Below, in pieces: positions 56,320-64,000 of a stretch of DNA of 64,000 nt (position 1 is its first letter; each line of letters opens with the position of its first letter). The DNA lies in contig JAIULZ010000002.1 in assembly GCA_022565805.1 (NCBI GenBank), forward strand, positions 1 to 64,000, in the 5' to 3' direction. Below the pieces are notes generated by a model, which worked only from the letters and a program-made list of their open reading frames with translations, made no database searches and was not told the origin of the DNA. The translations under genes were made by a program, and so were the position numbers. The DNA is from Balneolales bacterium (lineage in GTDB: Bacteria; Bacteroidota; Rhodothermia; Balneolales; Cyclonatronaceae).

Positions 56320-56970
56320 AGTGGGCCGACGCACTTTGTTCTGCCCCGTAGACCCAGTCGTGGCTCGTTTGGTGGGCTTTTTGATTCGATTTGGGATACC
56401 TTCACCGCCCGAATGGAAATCTCCGCAGCGCCGTGCTTCAGCCGGCGTTGACCACGGAGCAGCTTAATTGACTCGATTCGCGCATCCTCCTTCCAGAATC
56501 AAGCTGAAGCATGATTCCGGAATGAGAGATTTTTTTTCCATTGCCATGCTTCAGCTTGGCGATGGGCCGACGCATGTTGTTCTGCCCCGTAGACCCAGGC
56601 GTGGCTGGTTTGGCAGGCTTTTTGATTCGAATTGGGATGTCATCACCACCCAAATGAAAACTTCCGCAGCGCCGCGCTTCAGCCGGCGTTGACCACGGAG
56701 CAGCTTAATTAACTCGATTCGCGCATCCCAAATCCGGAATCAAGCTGAAGCATGATTCCGGAATGAGATTTTTTTCCATTGCCATGCTTCAGCTTGGCAA
56801 TGGGCCGACGCATGTTGTTCTGCCCCGTAGACCCAGGCGTGGCTGGTTTGGGGGGCTTTTTGATTCGATTTGGGGTGTCATCACCGCCCAAATGAAAACT
56901 TCCACAGCGCCGCGCTTCAGCCGGCGTTGACCACGGAGCTAATCGTTTGCGTAGATTCACGCATCATCCC
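56255..56970. repeat. Three tandem ~240-bp repeat units
   Basis: Units begin at 56255, 56493 and 56734 (periods 238 and 241), and the third fades out near 56970. Each contains CATGATTCCGG, GCCATGCTTCAGCTTGGC, CTGCCCCGTAGACCCAG, CTTTTTGATTCGA and GCGTTGACCACGGAG. Each unit has three hairpins sharing the TGAA apex. Open frames inside the units (for example 56438-56653 and 56709-56960) read the same repeat in one register and are judged spurious. Confidence 0.85.
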
Positions 56971-56983
56971 GCAAAAATAAAAA

Positions 56984-57015
56984 GGGCTTTGAAAACCGTG
57001 TTGTTTTCAAAGCCC
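56984..57015 (-). terminator. Intrinsic terminator of htpG
   Basis: A perfect 13-bp stem (GGGCTTTGAAAAC, 56984-56996, with 57003-57015) with a 6-nt loop. On the minus strand it is followed by TTTTTATTTTT, as expected for the end of the leftward htpG transcript, 65 bp past its stop codon. Confidence 0.88.
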
Positions 57016-57079
57016 CGAATTGAATTAGAGCAGCAAACCTGTGTTCTGTGTTAATTATTTATTTAGGAGTGCTGGGTCG

Positions 57080-58966
57080 CTATTTTTTCTTCTTTTTGGG
57101 AGTACTTTTTGTGGCCGTATCGCTGGCCACTTTCATGAAGCTGGTCATCCTGTTTACAAATGCGGCGGGAGATTCGAGATGTCCCTGCATTAGTAGGGCG
57201 CCATCATACAGCTGTTCGGCAAAAAGTTTTACACGGTCGGTTTGACCGGCTTCGGTTAGAGCTGCAAGGTTTTTGATGAGCGGGTGAGACGGGTTGATCT
57301 CAAAAAGCCGCTTGGAAACCGGCATATCCTGGTTCATCATTTTCATCATGCGCTCCATGTGGCTGTCCATGCCTTCTTTGCCAACGGTAAGTGTTGCGGC
57401 AGAGTCTACGAGTCGCTTCGAAGCCACTATGTCTTCTACCCTGTCGCCTATGGTTTCGCGGAAAACGGCGAGTAGCTTGTCGAGAGCTTCTCCTTGTAAT
57501 GAATCTTCGGGAGCGGCATCGTCTTCTCCGAGGTTGATGTCGGATTTTTCGATGCTTTTCAGCTCTTTTTCCTCAAAATTCATGAGTCCCGGAACTACAA
57601 AAGAATCAACCGGCTCGTGTAGCAAGATTACTTCTACGTCTTTCTTTTTGAAGTATTCCAGACGCGGATCGTTACGCAATTCTGTAAGGCTATCGCCACT
57701 CAGGAAATAGATTTCTTTTTGAAAATCTGGCATACGACCTACGTAATCTTTAAGAGATACCAGCTCATCATCTGTAGATTTGGAGGTCTGGAAACGAAGC
57801 AGGTTTATGAGACGATCTCGATTTGTGAAATCGGAATTCAGCCCGCTTTTAAACAAGGGTCCGAATTCTTTGAGGAATGCTTTGAATTTATCTTGCTCGC
57901 TTTCTGCCCAGTATTCGATCATGGAAAGTACTTTTCCTGTAATCACTTCCCGGATTTTATTCATTATGGGCGAATACTGAGTTACCTCGCGCGATACATT
58001 TAGCGGCAGGTCTTCGCTGTCTACGAGACCTTCCATAAAACGGAGGTATTCCGGGAGCAGCTCTTCGCAGTCTTCCTGCACAAATACGCGGTTAGAATAC
58101 AGCTGAACCGATTTGAACTCTTCGTTCTGGAAGAAGTTGGGCTTACGTTTAGACGGCACAAAAAGTAGCGCCTTAAAGTTCATCCGACCTTCCATGGCAA
58201 GATGCAGATGATCCAGAGGATCGTTGAAATCATTGGAAACGAATTTGTAGAATTCCTTGAGCTCTTCATCCGTTATGTCACTTTTCTGCTTATGCCAGAG
58301 AGCTCCTTTTTTGTTGATTTCCTCATCACCAATCAGAATGGGGTAATCTACAAAGTTTGAGTATTTACGGATTACAGACTCTACGCGATAGCGGGTGGCG
58401 AAATCTTTGTAGTCGTCTTTTAGCGTAAATGAAATGCGGGTTCCGCGCTCTTCACGATCCGATTCCTCTATGCTGAAGGTTCCTTTGCCGTCAGAGATCC
58501 ATTTTACAGCAGGCTGTGAAGCATCGAAATGGCGGGTTTCTACCGTTATTTCGTCTGTAACCATAAATGCAGAGTAGAAGCCAACACCAAACTGACCAAT
58601 CATATTGCCGTCGAGCTTGCCCTTGTTTTCTTTCATATCGCGGATAAACTCGAGCGTTCCGGAGCTGGCAATTGTCCCGAGGCGCTCAACAAGCTCCTGC
58701 TCGGTCATTCCCACGCCGGTATCTTCTATGGTGAAGGTTTTCTTTTCCTCATCTAGCTCGAGCTTAATTCGAAGCGGGATATCCGGCGAATGGATGTCTT
58801 CTCCTTTCAGCTGCCGAAATCGGATTTTGTTCAGCGCATCTGATGAATTTGAAATTAACTCGCGGAGGAAAACTTCCGGATTCGTATATAAAGAATTGAT
58901 TATAAGATGAAGCAGCTGCTTCATCTCGGCTTTAAATTCGTACTGTTGTTTCGTTTGTTCGGACAT
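57080..58966 (-). CDS. htpG: Molecular chaperone HtpG (Hsp90 family)
   Basis: 628 aa. The GHKL ATPase domain begins with EFKAEMKQLLHLIINSLYTN, then LRELISNSSDALNKIR, and the ATP-lid motif IEDTGVGMTEQELVERLG and GQFGVGFYSAFMV. The middle domain has NVSREVTQ (with the catalytic Arg) and LNSDFTNRDRL, and the C-terminal dimerisation domain is complete. The tail is Lys-rich. Length is typical. It is a cytosolic ATP-driven chaperone, and probably monocistronic: a terminator follows. A 15-bp palindrome lies about 97 bp upstream of the start. Confidence 0.96.
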   Translation of the reverse strand: MSEQTKQQYEFKAEMKQLLHLIINSLYTNPEVFLRELISNSSDALNKIRFRQLKGEDIHSPDIPLRIKLELDEEKKTFTIEDTGVGMTEQELVERLGTIASSGTLEFIRDMKENKGKLDGNMIGQFGVGFYSAFMVTDEITVETRHFDASQPAVKWISDGKGTFSIEESDREERGTRISFTLKDDYKDFATRYRVESVIRKYSNFVDYPILIGDEEINKKGALWHKQKSDITDEELKEFYKFVSNDFNDPLDHLHLAMEGRMNFKALLFVPSKRKPNFFQNEEFKSVQLYSNRVFVQEDCEELLPEYLRFMEGLVDSEDLPLNVSREVTQYSPIMNKIREVITGKVLSMIEYWAESEQDKFKAFLKEFGPLFKSGLNSDFTNRDRLINLLRFQTSKSTDDELVSLKDYVGRMPDFQKEIYFLSGDSLTELRNDPRLEYFKKKDVEVILLHEPVDSFVVPGLMNFEEKELKSIEKSDINLGEDDAAPEDSLQGEALDKLLAVFRETIGDRVEDIVASKRLVDSAATLTVGKEGMDSHMERMMKMMNQDMPVSKRLFEINPSHPLIKNLAALTEAGQTDRVKLFAEQLYDGALLMQGHLESPAAFVNRMTSFMKVASDTATKSTPKKKKK

Positions 58967-59062
58967 ATACCTGATTTGTCTAAGCGGTTCGTCTTATCAC
59001 GCCTGCTTTGCCTTTCCTGTAGCTCATAATGACAAAACCTGCAGTGTACTTGTTCCTTGTGC

Positions 59063-59077
59063 TTGCTTAGTAAGCAA
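59063..59077. promoter_or_regulatory. Palindrome upstream of htpG
   Basis: TTGCTTAGTAAGCAA, a perfect 7-1-7 inverted repeat about 97 bp before the htpG ATG. It is not the HrcA CIRCE element, which has 9-bp TTAGCACTC arms. It is a candidate operator only. Confidence 0.35.
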
Positions 59078-59156
59078 AGTTAATGCCAAGACTGAACTAA
59101 ACAGCACTTTTTCATACCAATTATGTCAGTAAAGAATCAGCGATGAAGAAAATTGC

Positions 59157-59485
59157 GCCTGCCTCCACCATTCGGGAAAATGCCGGCAAGGGTCAGAAAT
59201 TTTAAAATATTTCCGACCCCTACTCCGGTCCTCCGTCTTCGGTCTTCGGTCATCTTTACCCAGCGAATTTGCACGGATTTAGCGAATTATTCTTGGCTTT
59301 AGAGATTTGTTCGAAATTTTATGAACCAAGTACTACTTTATTTTTATACTCACGGGCAACACAGCCTGCACCAGCCTGCCTCCACCATTCGGGAAAATGC
59401 CGGCAAGGGTCAGAAATTTTAAAATATTTCCGACCCCTACTCCGGTCCTCCGTCTTCGGTCATCGGTCATATTTACCCAGCGAAT
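59157..59485. repeat. Two 112-bp direct repeats with CTTCGGTCAT boxes
   Basis: 59157-59268 and 59374-59485 align without gaps at an offset of 217. Both read GCCTCCACCATTCGGGAAAA, GGTCAGAAATTTTAAAATAT, and the CCGTCTTCGGT box. The TTTTAAAA core is an imperfect palindrome (GGTC..GAAA / TTTC..GACC). The final box, TCGGTCATxTTTACCC, recurs at 81-110. Confidence 0.75.
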
Positions 59486-59504
59486 AAGCCTGCCGCGCAT
59501 CGAG

Positions 59505-59537
59505 TCTCCCACTCTCCCTCTCTCCCTCTCTCCCACA
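59505..59537. repeat. Pyrimidine-rich CTCCCACTCTCCC tract
   Basis: A pure C/T-rich stretch (CTCCCACTCTCCCTCTCTCC and on), like the tracts at 1-80 and 33955-33999. Confidence 0.55.
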
Positions 59538-59612
59538 AAAAATCACCATTCATCTCACGAAACCAGAAGTGAAGCAAGTACACAGTTAGTATTAAATACC
59601 TTCTGTACGCAG

Positions 59613-59658
59613 AAAAGGCAGGGAGCCTTCATTTTTTGCCGAAGATTCCCTGCCTTTT
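59613..59658. terminator. Bidirectional terminator after the lipoprotein gene
   Basis: A 12-bp stem AAAAGGCAGGGA (59613-59624) with TCCCTGCCTTTT (59647-59658), and an inner GCCTTC/GAAG pair. T-runs flank it on both strands. It ends the leftward lipoprotein gene whose stop is at 59717. Confidence 0.75.
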
Positions 59659-59716
59659 TGCTCTCACATTCCTAATAATGATGACAATATATTCATCATA
59701 CTATAAAATTATAGCG

Positions 59717-61768
59717 CTATTCAATCAGCTGCTGTCCGGCTACCGGTAGCGTGCTAATTCTAAAGACGGCATCATCCCAAAACATGCTAGCTCTGCCTTC
59801 AACTTTTAGCGTCATCCAGGCTGCGTTTGCGGGGGCGGCTGCGGTTTGTATGGAAAGCCGGGTCCAGTCGGTGTTGTAGCCGAGCTCTTTTGCGCTTATC
59901 TGGCTAAATTGGGTATCGCGGCGTAGCTCTCTGCCGTTCTCATCATAAATTACTGCGGTAAGTGCGGCTATTTCCTCTTCGCTGTATTCGGCAAGATACC
60001 AGATAAGGCCCTCAATTGACATGCCTGGAAGTACCGAGATTCTGGTTTCGATGGCAGTTTGGCCTGCTTCAGAAGGTTCGGTTTGCAGCATAAAGGTTCC
60101 GGCTCTTGGCGGTTGTTGCGGCAGCTCCGTAAAAGTATCCAGTACCGGAGCTTTCGAAACCCGACGCGGATGCATAGAGCTGCTCCATTTCGACTCTACC
60201 CGACGCGTAGAAAACTGTCGCTCGCTAGTTAGCTGTGCAACATCTTCATGAAAAGTAAGATTAGATGGGAAATGCATTCTTCGGAATTCTCCGTCTTGCA
60301 CAGAACGAGCCCATATGCCCGATTCCAGCGCTGCCGCACGAAAACCCGGCAGTGCTTCAGAAGAAACTGCCTGATTAGTGTGATTTACAGCAAAAAGATA
60401 TTCGTAGCCGCCGTATTCGTAAATAATCCATTCGAGCCCTTCGCCCCATACATGATCCTGATAGGAACCACGCTCAAGAACCGGACGCCAGAACTGTATT
60501 TCTTTAATTAAATCGAAGGTTAATTCCCAAAGGCGCTCATCATGCTCATCGTCGTTGCCACGAACTCGTGTATCAGGGTAAAATAGAAGACCGGATACTT
60601 CATTAGCCAAAGCCGAAAAAGTCTGTCGGCGAATAGAATCCATCGCCTCATCCGGATCGCCAAAGCGGAAATTCTCGGCTGAAATCCATATCCAAACAGG
60701 CTTTGTTTTCGCTATTGTTGGGTGATTAAGCATGTTCCGAACAATGGCACCCGTGCGGGAAGGTTCAGAATTTTGTAATGCGTAGCTGTTTAGCCATAAA
60801 ATATCGTAGGTACCTTCATAGTAATTCATTGAAATATCCAGAACTTCTTGCCAGGTAAGCGAAGTTCGGGCAAGCTCAGACACAGGAGGCACGTTCATAT
60901 CTCCGGGATTTTCCAGCGACCAGATGAGTTTATTGCCACGACCGCTTCCGTTAGCCTGCCCAACCGGACCAAGGCCCAGCGCAACCAGGCTGCGGCCATC
61001 AACGGCATCATACAACATTCTCAGACCATCTGCGGTATAGCTCCAGCTGTCTCCGGCGCCACCATGCTCGGGTTCATCAATTAGTTTTACTATAAGATTA
61101 CTTTCGCCGGCAAGATCATAGAGTGCGTCTACCTCGGCCTTTAGACCGTCGGGGTCTGTAATTTGTCGCAGATTTTCCTGTTGCTCGCGTCTCAGCCAGG
61201 TTTCTCCTTCCGGAGCATAACGATTACGCAGCCACCAGTTTAAGTGACCGGAACCCATTATCATTGTTTTATCGCCGCTTGCAAAATCGTAGTAATCGGG
61301 CCGTTCCAGCAACCGGTTTCTGGTATATCTGGTATAGACCAGATTCATAGATTCCATGAGACTGCTAAACACATGGTCGTCTATAATTCTGCTGTGTATT
61401 GGGTCGTAGCGCGTATAATGGCGTGGGTGTACGCGGGGTGTATAAATCCCAAGGCCGAATATACGCCGCAGACTATCGCCATCTGTAACATGCAAAAAAT
61501 GGCTGTAAGTATCGCTTTCGGGGGCAAGTCTTAAAGTTCCTTCAGATGGTACGCGGGTTGTTTCGAGCGATACACCAGCTTCGGAAAGCATCCTGCGCTC
61601 TTGCTGCAAAGCCGTTGCGATATCATCTGATGAAGCCCGCTGCGCTGAGCGACAAGACCACAAACTTGCGCTGCAGAGAAACAAAATCAGCATTACTGCA
61701 ACTCCATCTTTTAACCTTAACCGGCGGGTTGCTGCTTTACATGTATCATTTAGTTTCATCTTTTTCAT
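59717..61768 (-). CDS. Exported lipoprotein of unknown function, possible glycoside-hydrolase-like fold
   Basis: 683 aa. A signal peptide with a lipobox, LWSC, gives Cys39 as the lipidated residue, so it is outer-membrane or periplasmic. Residues about 80-440 have an alternating alpha/beta pattern with acidic strand ends: LIVKLIDEPEHGG, YDILWLNSY, KPVWIWISAENFRFGDPDEA, and SGLLFYPDTRVRGNDD. This looks like a TIM-barrel hydrolase. A C-terminal beta region follows (about 455-683). No family was recognised. It is monocistronic with a terminator. The role may be glycan processing, which is inference. Confidence 0.6.
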   Translation of the reverse strand: MKKMKLNDTCKAATRRLRLKDGVAVMLILFLCSASLWSCRSAQRASSDDIATALQQERRMLSEAGVSLETTRVPSEGTLRLAPESDTYSHFLHVTDGDSLRRIFGLGIYTPRVHPRHYTRYDPIHSRIIDDHVFSSLMESMNLVYTRYTRNRLLERPDYYDFASGDKTMIMGSGHLNWWLRNRYAPEGETWLRREQQENLRQITDPDGLKAEVDALYDLAGESNLIVKLIDEPEHGGAGDSWSYTADGLRMLYDAVDGRSLVALGLGPVGQANGSGRGNKLIWSLENPGDMNVPPVSELARTSLTWQEVLDISMNYYEGTYDILWLNSYALQNSEPSRTGAIVRNMLNHPTIAKTKPVWIWISAENFRFGDPDEAMDSIRRQTFSALANEVSGLLFYPDTRVRGNDDEHDERLWELTFDLIKEIQFWRPVLERGSYQDHVWGEGLEWIIYEYGGYEYLFAVNHTNQAVSSEALPGFRAAALESGIWARSVQDGEFRRMHFPSNLTFHEDVAQLTSERQFSTRRVESKWSSSMHPRRVSKAPVLDTFTELPQQPPRAGTFMLQTEPSEAGQTAIETRISVLPGMSIEGLIWYLAEYSEEEIAALTAVIYDENGRELRRDTQFSQISAKELGYNTDWTRLSIQTAAAPANAAWMTLKVEGRASMFWDDAVFRISTLPVAGQQLIE

Positions 61769-62369
61769 TTCGATAGATTATTTTTATTCTGATCAGAATT
61801 TCCGGCTCGGCGTCCGGTAATCCCATTTACACAGTTGTAGCGACAGCTATTCTTCGAAGAACACCTCTCTGGCACAACCTAAACCTCGTGCCTATCTTAA
61901 TCTAAATTTTATATTATTCAAAGAAGGCTTTGCAAAACCACTCTTTTGCCCGTCTTCTTCCTGTTTTTTCCAAAGTGTTACGATGCCTAACCCCTTGGTA
62001 TTGAATACGAATTAAAAGGGTAATTTTCGGAATCTGCAGATATACAATTAATAGTAAGACTACAGATTTCTGTAGTTGATGTGATTACGGATATGAAGGC
62101 TGAATTTACAGGCACAAAATCGTATATTGCCAACCCGTGTTTTTCTGAACGCTCAGTAATTCCTTCCTCATACGAGAAAAGCTGTTTATTTGCTGTTTTA
62201 TCACAATTGTTTTGAAAAATGCTCAAAAACCGGATAGAATAATAGTATGCAAGCTATGCGTCTTTTTTTCACAAATTACTTCTGTCCTGGCAAATAGCTA
62301 TTCTTCGGGTCTGTCTTAAATTTTCTATTCCCGAAATTAAATTTGATTTAACTTAATTAACTGTTTTAA
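61769..62369. other. Divergent intergenic region with repeat
   Basis: 600 bp between the lipoprotein gene and the UvrD-like helicase gene. Bases 61921-61961 hold the best copy of the dispersed GCAAAACCACTCTTTTG repeat. A 79-codon frame on the minus strand (61987-62226) lacks a recognisable domain and is not annotated. Confidence 0.45.
61921..61961. repeat. Dispersed intergenic repeat, copy 3
   Basis: AAGAAGGCTTTGCAAAACCA followed by CTCTTTTGCCCGTCTTCTTCC. It is inverted relative to 2311-2343 and 43714-43745. Confidence 0.5.
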
Positions 62370-64000
62370 ATGCGAACGTTTAAACTCGAACCGGAAAACT
62401 CGCCAGAAACTTCAAAACAAAATTCGGGTAGCGCTCTTTTAGACGGGCTTAATGGCAACCAGGCAAAAGCAGTTGGTTATGGTGAAGGTCCATTATTGAT
62501 AATTGCCGGAGCGGGTAGCGGAAAAACAAGAGTACTAACCTATCGGATTGCTTATTTGCTTGAGCAGAAAATGGCAAATCCGTGGAACATTCTGGCCCTA
62601 ACGTTTACCAATAAGGCTGCCGCGGAGATGCGGCAGCGTATTCAAAAACTTATAGGTGAGTCTGCCTCGCGGCTATGGATGGGCACGTTCCACTCTGTTT
62701 TTTCAAGAATTTTGCGAATTGAAGCCGACAAAATTGGCTACAGCTCCAGCTTTAGTATTTACGACTCCGACGACAGCGAGCGGGCTGTAAAGGGCATCCT
62801 CAAAGAAATGGGTTTAGAACCCCGCGAAGTTAAGCCGCGCGACATCCGGTATCGAATTAGCGGAGCTAAAAACCAACTGATAGACCCCTTCACTTACGCC
62901 GATAAATTTGTAGGAAGCTCTCTCGACGACGTTGCAGCACAGGTTTACCCGGTATACCTCAAGCGGCTGAAGCAAAGCAATGCTATGGATTTTGATGATC
63001 TGCTCACCCTGCCTATAGAACTGTTCGAATCTCATCCGGAAGTTCTTGCCAAGTATCAGGAGTATTTCCGGTTTCTGCTTATTGATGAGTATCAGGATAC
63101 CAACCATGCTCAGTACAAGGTGGCGAAAATGCTGGCCGACAAGTACAAGAATATTACCGTTGTAGGGGATGATGCACAAAGTATTTATTCGTTTCGCGGC
63201 GCGGACATTTCCAATATTCTGAATTTCAAGGAAGATTACCCAAATGCGGCCGAAATACCTTTGGAGCAAAATTACCGGTCTACGCAGGCAATTCTAAAAG
63301 CCGCCGACTCCATCATAAAACAAAACAAACGACAGCTGGAAAAAACCCTATGGACCGAAAATACTAAGGGGGAGCCCATCATCCTGCTGGAAAATTATGA
63401 TGAGTACGACGAAGCTAACCGTGTTGCCAGTAAGCTGATGGATTTGAAGGTAAAAAAAGGCTACTCCTACAATGATTTTGCCATTCTTTACCGCACAAAC
63501 TATCAGTCTAGAGTTTTTGAAGACATTTTACGTCGCAAGGGCATAAATTATCAGCTGGTGGGCGGGGTTTCGTTTTACCAGCGCAAGGAAATTAAAGACG
63601 TAATCGCATATTTACGATTGCTGGTAAATCCCGGAGACGAAGAGGCCTTATTACGCGTAATTAACGAGCCTGCACGGGGAATTGGTGATAAAAGTATCTT
63701 AACAGCAGTACAGGCCGCCCGGGAGAAAGGCGTAACCGTTTGGGAAATTTTTGGCGAAGTAGAAACAACAGATGTCTACAAACCAGCCAAAACACGTATC
63801 ACGCAATTTGTGGAAATAATTAACCAAAGCCGGATGATGATGAGCAGCAGCGATCACAGTCTGGTAGATGTAACCCGCGATTTACTCGAAAAAACCGGGT
63901 ATGTGAAGCAGTATGTGGAGGAAAATTCTACCGAATCGCTGGGAAGGCGGGAGAACGTAATGGAATTAATTAACGCCATTGCGCAACATGAAGATCAGCG
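62370..64000 (+). CDS. UvrD/PcrA-family DNA helicase (5' part)
   Basis: The first 543 codons; the gene runs off the window end. Superfamily 1A helicase. The N-terminal part has LNGNQAKAV (Q-motif-like), and the Walker A is GAGSGKT (residues 47-53). LALTFTNKAAAEMRQRI, the DEYQDT Walker B, VVGDDAQSIYSFRGADI (motif III) and the LEQNYRSTQ motif IV are all as in PcrA/UvrD/Rep. It unwinds DNA in repair and replication restart. The start is ATG at 62370. No C-terminal motifs can be checked in this window. Confidence 0.92.
   Translation, partial: MRTFKLEPENSPETSKQNSGSALLDGLNGNQAKAVGYGEGPLLIIAGAGSGKTRVLTYRIAYLLEQKMANPWNILALTFTNKAAAEMRQRIQKLIGESASRLWMGTFHSVFSRILRIEADKIGYSSSFSIYDSDDSERAVKGILKEMGLEPREVKPRDIRYRISGAKNQLIDPFTYADKFVGSSLDDVAAQVYPVYLKRLKQSNAMDFDDLLTLPIELFESHPEVLAKYQEYFRFLLIDEYQDTNHAQYKVAKMLADKYKNITVVGDDAQSIYSFRGADISNILNFKEDYPNAAEIPLEQNYRSTQAILKAADSIIKQNKRQLEKTLWTENTKGEPIILLENYDEYDEANRVASKLMDLKVKKGYSYNDFAILYRTNYQSRVFEDILRRKGINYQLVGGVSFYQRKEIKDVIAYLRLLVNPGDEEALLRVINEPARGIGDKSILTAVQAAREKGVTVWEIFGEVETTDVYKPAKTRITQFVEIINQSRMMMSSSDHSLVDVTRDLLEKTGYVKQYVEENSTESLGRRENVMELINAIAQHEDQ

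Noticed and set aside
56438-56960. Open frames inside the tandem repeats
   Set aside because: The same peptide repeats because the DNA repeats. There is no plausible start, and the frames do not run across unit borders.
55143-56970. Integron attC array or CRISPR
   Set aside because: No core GTTRRRY / RYYYAAC sites at the unit borders and no integrase. The repeats are too long and too few, with no unique spacers of even length, for CRISPR.
59063-59077. HrcA CIRCE element at htpG
   Set aside because: The palindrome's arms differ from the 9-bp CIRCE arms and spacing.
61987-62226. 79-codon frame on the minus strand
   Set aside because: No domain, AT-rich region, and no promoter or ribosome-site signal.

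Overview
The window looks like a chromosomal segment of a Gram-negative member of the Bacteroidota/FCB group, most likely Balneolia/Rhodothermota. This rests on three sequence observations: a subtilase ending in a type IX-secretion-style sorting domain, two TonB-dependent receptors with carboxypeptidase-regulatory-like N-terminal domains, and a bacillithiol-type deacetylase. The taxonomic placement is inference. No rRNA, tRNA, CRISPR array, transposase or phage structural gene was seen. Intergenic regions are long, AT-rich and carry several dispersed repeat families.

Layout. 0.9-2.2 kb: a reverse-strand cluster of small membrane-anchored proteins resembling the E. coli yqjD/yqjE set. 2.9-5.5 kb: BshB1, a VOC-family protein and an inositol monophosphatase. 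5.8-8.0 kb: a duplicated DUF1538 membrane protein followed by two divergent P-II-like genes. 8.1-11.0 kb: a small lipoprotein and a ZnuD-like TonB-dependent receptor behind a Fur/Zur-like palindrome. 11.7-17.0 kb: envelope polysaccharide or phosphopolymer genes (polytopic membrane protein, CDP-glycerol-type polymerase, nucleotidyltransferase, methyltransferase, GT2 glycosyltransferase). 17.2-22.9 kb: MerR regulator, Lon-substrate-binding-domain protein, metallo-beta-lactamase-fold hydrolase and a large DUF4175 protein. 23.3-34.6 kb: exported subtilase, cysteine desulfurase, DUF1499 protein, large outer-membrane receptor, GPH-type sugar transporter and a 2OG-Fe(II) oxygenase.

35.0-43.6 kb: an A2M - carrier-like protein - PbpC operon on the reverse strand. 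The A2M lacks the thioester motif, and the small middle protein resembles an acyl carrier protein in which the modified Ser is Asp. 43.8-46.4 kb: LemA and an M48 protease. 47.3-49.9 kb: a hybrid histidine kinase (PAS-like, GAF, HisKA, HATPase, REC, Hpt). 50.0-54.4 kb: TatD, a Gfo/Idh/MocA oxidoreductase, a YheT-type hydrolase and a Y-family DNA polymerase that is divergent from an unknown gene.

54.4-57.0 kb is the most accessory-looking part. A higBA toxin-antitoxin module sits between two ~200-bp direct repeats, followed by three tandem ~240-bp units. Together the repeats contain at least 13 small hairpins. All share a GC-TGAA-GC apex, while their outer stems differ in sequence but remain paired. 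This is the strongest candidate for something undescribed. The window ends with HtpG, another direct-repeat region, a 683-aa lipoprotein of unknown function and the 5' part of a UvrD/PcrA-family helicase that runs off the edge.
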